A stretch of 64,000 bases of DNA. Source: Balanoglossus misakiensis. Taxonomy: Eukaryota > Hemichordata. The number at the start of each line of letters is the position of its first letter. Position 1 is the first letter of the stretch. Below the pieces are notes generated by a model, which saw only the letters and a list, made by a program, of their open reading frames with translations, did no database searches and was not told the DNA's origin. The DNA is taken from assembly GCA_040954595.2 (NCBI GenBank), contig CM082576.2, positions 6,510,001 through 6,574,000 on the forward strand, read 5' to 3'. This document shows positions 61,231-64,000 of this stretch, piece by piece. The position numbers were made by a program, and so were the translations under genes.

Positions 61231-64000
61231 ATGTGTGTGTGCATTACACTGCATAAATACTGCAGTCTAGTTCGTTAGAACATACGTACCACAGAAAATT
61301 TCACATATGTTACCTGAATACAGGAACACTGAAAAGTTTTCACTTGACATTTACGTCACACACACCATCATTGGAAGTGATGGAAATTGGTAATTTTCTG
61401 TACAATTTTACCTAAACCAGAAACGAGGGAGTTGCTTGAATGAAATGAAAAACAAGTTCCCTTTGAAAATATATCACCTGAGTACGTGATAACCTTCTGT
61501 ATGAGGTGTTATTTCTACATCAAATGAGAATTGATTTCAACCAATGAGACTGCTTCGAAAACCCCAGAGATGAGCTTATCAATTCACATTCTGTTTTGCA
61601 GGAAACGTTGTTTCATGAATTACTTTATTCTTTATGACTGTTGCTACATTTTGTAGAAGTCTAATTTCCCCCTTTTTATGATGAAATACAGCATGCTTTG
61701 AAAGGGCAATTTGAGAACCAGAAATGACGATAAAATGCAAATTAAGCTTAACCATGAACGATCATTCTGCCAAGGCGAAGCAAATGCAACTGTAGAATTA
61801 ATACTTGAGTTTAGAAATCACAGTCTGCCCATATTTATTTGTAACTCTTTCTTAATCATGTAAGTTTTACCAGACTCATCAGTAGAAAGTGGCTTCTTCA
61901 ACACACATGTAAGGCGTTCACTTTGCCATATGGTAGTACTGTAAATAATACACAGGACAGACTTGATCAAGAATAACAGCTGACTGTGCCTCTCTAATGC
62001 CATATCATGGGTTGATGTCAGCAGACCTTCTGATGGAATATGGTATTTCCCAAAATAGACACACTAGACTCATTAATACCATAATAATCTGTATGTTTAC
62101 TCGGGGAAATTACATCCCCTGCGATATACAGACGGATGTAGATTTAATTTTATGGCATTTTAGATTTTCAGCACCCTATGAAAAAAAATCTTATGTCACC
62201 AAGAGCCGAGTGATGACTCAAGTGGATGAATTTTTATGCATTTTTATTGACATTACAAACATGTAACTCTTCATTTTCTGTGATCTACTTAAATCTGGAG
62301 ATTGATTCGATCATAAAACACAAATCCATCACATATCAGATGTTTTATTGGTGAGAGGGGGAGATGAGGTGGTGGATATTCGCAGTCCAACATCATTTTT
62401 ACCACAGAAACTTCTACTTGTCTCTGTAAACCTTTAACCTTTGCACTCTGACCCCCTGGGTGACCCCATGACTTGTTCAGATGTTTTTTTCCGAGCTGGG
62501 TTCAAATGGTTAAAAAAATAAAGAATAGTGACACACACACCGTCCAATCCTGATTCTGTTTACCCTGCCGTCTTTCAATCTTTTTTTCAATCTATGTAAC
62601 ATTGCCTTGCATTACATCAATTTTCCCTACGATCTCGTTTTCAGGTAAGAAACTTTCAAGTGGCACATCGGGTAACAGTCTGAACGACAACGGGCCGACA
62701 CGCGAACAGGAAAAACTCAGACGAAGAATTGAGAACGGCGTTACAGAGTTCTGGTACTATCTGAAGTCAAAAGTCTCCAAATTCAAAGATGTGGATGCGA
62801 AAGAAATCAGTTTGAAAATCCATGAAGTTCTTGAAGATGGCGGACACCAACAGAGGTATGCTTGTGTCATCACGCAGTGTTTAATTCAGTTCAATTTCTT
62901 AAATTGTTTCTCAAACATACTCCAACTGATCACATTGAAACACATGTACTGGTATATCATTTATGTGCTGACATGATCAAACATGGTTTCCAAGTAGCCA
63001 CTTTTTTACTTGTCCAATTTTTTTTAAATTTTATAAGGGATAATCAATTTTTGGCACAATGTCATCCAAGATGGCTTCCTGGCAACCATTTTGCTATGAT
63101 TTTCGTGTGGCAAGAGCTACTGCTCAAAATAAGCTTGAGGTGATTTATTTGACCCTTAGGACTGTAGTATCAGTAAGTGATTGTTTTGTGGTGTGGATTG
63201 TGCCAGCAGCATTTTCGGTCATTTTGCAGACAGGTCGTGACTGAATCGATCATTCCAACACGATTTCATCCAATGTTTTCTTACAGTAATCTATTTATCC
63301 AGTGGGGAGGATGCAGAGCACAGATGATTGTTATCTTTGATAAATGTCCACAATGGTAAACACTGAGCATTTAACACGGCCTCACTGTTTTTTTAAACCC
63401 CAGATCAATTCTAACCGATCTCCATCACCTGAGTAACTCAGCTGGTTTGGGAGAATGGAGGCAAAATGAGGCCAAGGCGCTCTCTGATGTCATACAAAAG
63501 AGATTGAAATATTTACAGGTGAGTTGCGAGTGACACCTTTCTCTGCTGAATTCTCCACTGCAGAGGAACCATTACCAAATAACAAGTGACAGAGAAAGGA
63601 AAGAGACTGCCCAACTGATTCAATAAAAAAAAGGCAAATTAGTGTTTGTGTACATGTATATGGTGTTATCGATTGATTGGTTCCCACAAGGCTCAGATTT
63701 CCTCCCAGCAACATGAAAGGAAGCAGTCATATAGAGAACTGTAATCAATGTTTGGTTATTTTTTTTAAAATCTGCTTTGCAGAATCCAAAGGATTGCAGC
63801 AAAGCTAAGAAATTAGTGTGCAATCTGAACAAAGGATGTGGCTACGGGTGTCAACTGCACCACGTCATCTACTGTATGATCATCGCTTACGGTTCCGAGA
63901 GAACGCTCATACTGGAATCCAAAGGGTGGAGGTATTCCAGAGATGGCTGGGAGAAGTTCTTCCTTCCTCTGAGTGAAACGTGTAGAGATTCTGCCGGATC
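59342..64000 (+). CDS. FUT8: FUT8: alpha-1,6-fucosyltransferase, 3' half beyond window
   Basis: Exons 59342-59532, 60965-61086, 62645-62855, 63404-63518 and 63783 to the edge give the first 285 residues of about 575. FUT8 adds core fucose from GDP-fucose to the innermost GlcNAc of N-glycans in the Golgi. The type II membrane anchor lies in the first 28 residues ([20 protein letters not shown]). A coiled-coil stem follows ([20 protein letters not shown], then [17 protein letters not shown]). The block [19 protein letters not shown] and, from residue 214, [20 protein letters not shown] with [11 protein letters not shown] are nearly as in vertebrates. The GDP-fucose site and SH3 domain would be outside the window. 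Exon phases are all consistent and no break is seen. Confidence 0.96.
61178..61228 (+). repeat. (TTTG)n-(GT)n microsatellite in FUT8 intron
   Basis: Four TTTG units lead into about 16 GT units, about 90-140 bases after the exon that ends at 61086. It is the longest dinucleotide repeat noted in the window. Confidence 0.95.

Noticed and set aside
1-64000. CRISPR arrays, operons, tRNA or rRNA genes
   Set aside because: None seen; the split genes are eukaryotic, and no cloverleaf with A/B-box-like words was found by eye.

Overview
This is animal nuclear DNA. Genes are split by GT-AG introns, AATAAA-type signals follow stop codons, the background is AT-rich, and simple repeats are frequent. The gene content (PLEKHD1, ARV1, FNTB, MAX, FUT8) and the order FNTB(+) MAX(-) FUT8(+), which matches human 14q23, point to a bilaterian. 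An invertebrate deuterostome such as amphioxus or a hemichordate fits best, but the species cannot be fixed from the window alone. All exon models were built by eye from reading frame, splice sites, intron phase and remembered family sequence. Every complete model closes in frame.

Layout. 1-2094: intron of PLEKHD1. 2095-9218: the last ten coding exons of PLEKHD1 (+), then its 3'UTR to about 10.9 kb. 13554-11610: complete ARV1 (-), six coding exons. 14419-16888: a secreted cysteine-peptidase-like gene (+), four exons, the last long and GC-rich. 18645-17082 and 20669-19311: two tandem paralogous two-exon genes (-) of a family I do not recognise. 21650-25735: complete FNTB (+), twelve exons. 38179-31155: complete MAX (-), five exons, with a possible alternative last exon at 28347-28175. 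38.7-64 kb: FUT8 (+), with a candidate noncoding first exon, a 20-kb first intron, and coding exons from 59342 up to the window edge (about the first half of the protein).

The genes do not form a pathway. PLEKHD1 is a coiled-coil PH protein, ARV1 an ER sterol/GPI-related protein, FNTB the farnesyltransferase beta subunit, MAX the bHLH-Zip partner of MYC, and FUT8 the Golgi core fucosyltransferase. The part least explained by known biology is the compact island at 14.4-20.7 kb. It holds one peptidase-like gene and two copies of an unknown gene, all intron-poor and locally GC-rich, between multi-exon conserved genes. Other points of interest are possible alternative terminal exons for MAX, FNTB and PLEKHD1, three E-boxes around the shared MAX/FUT8 promoter, and strong over-representation of the octamer TACATGTA.
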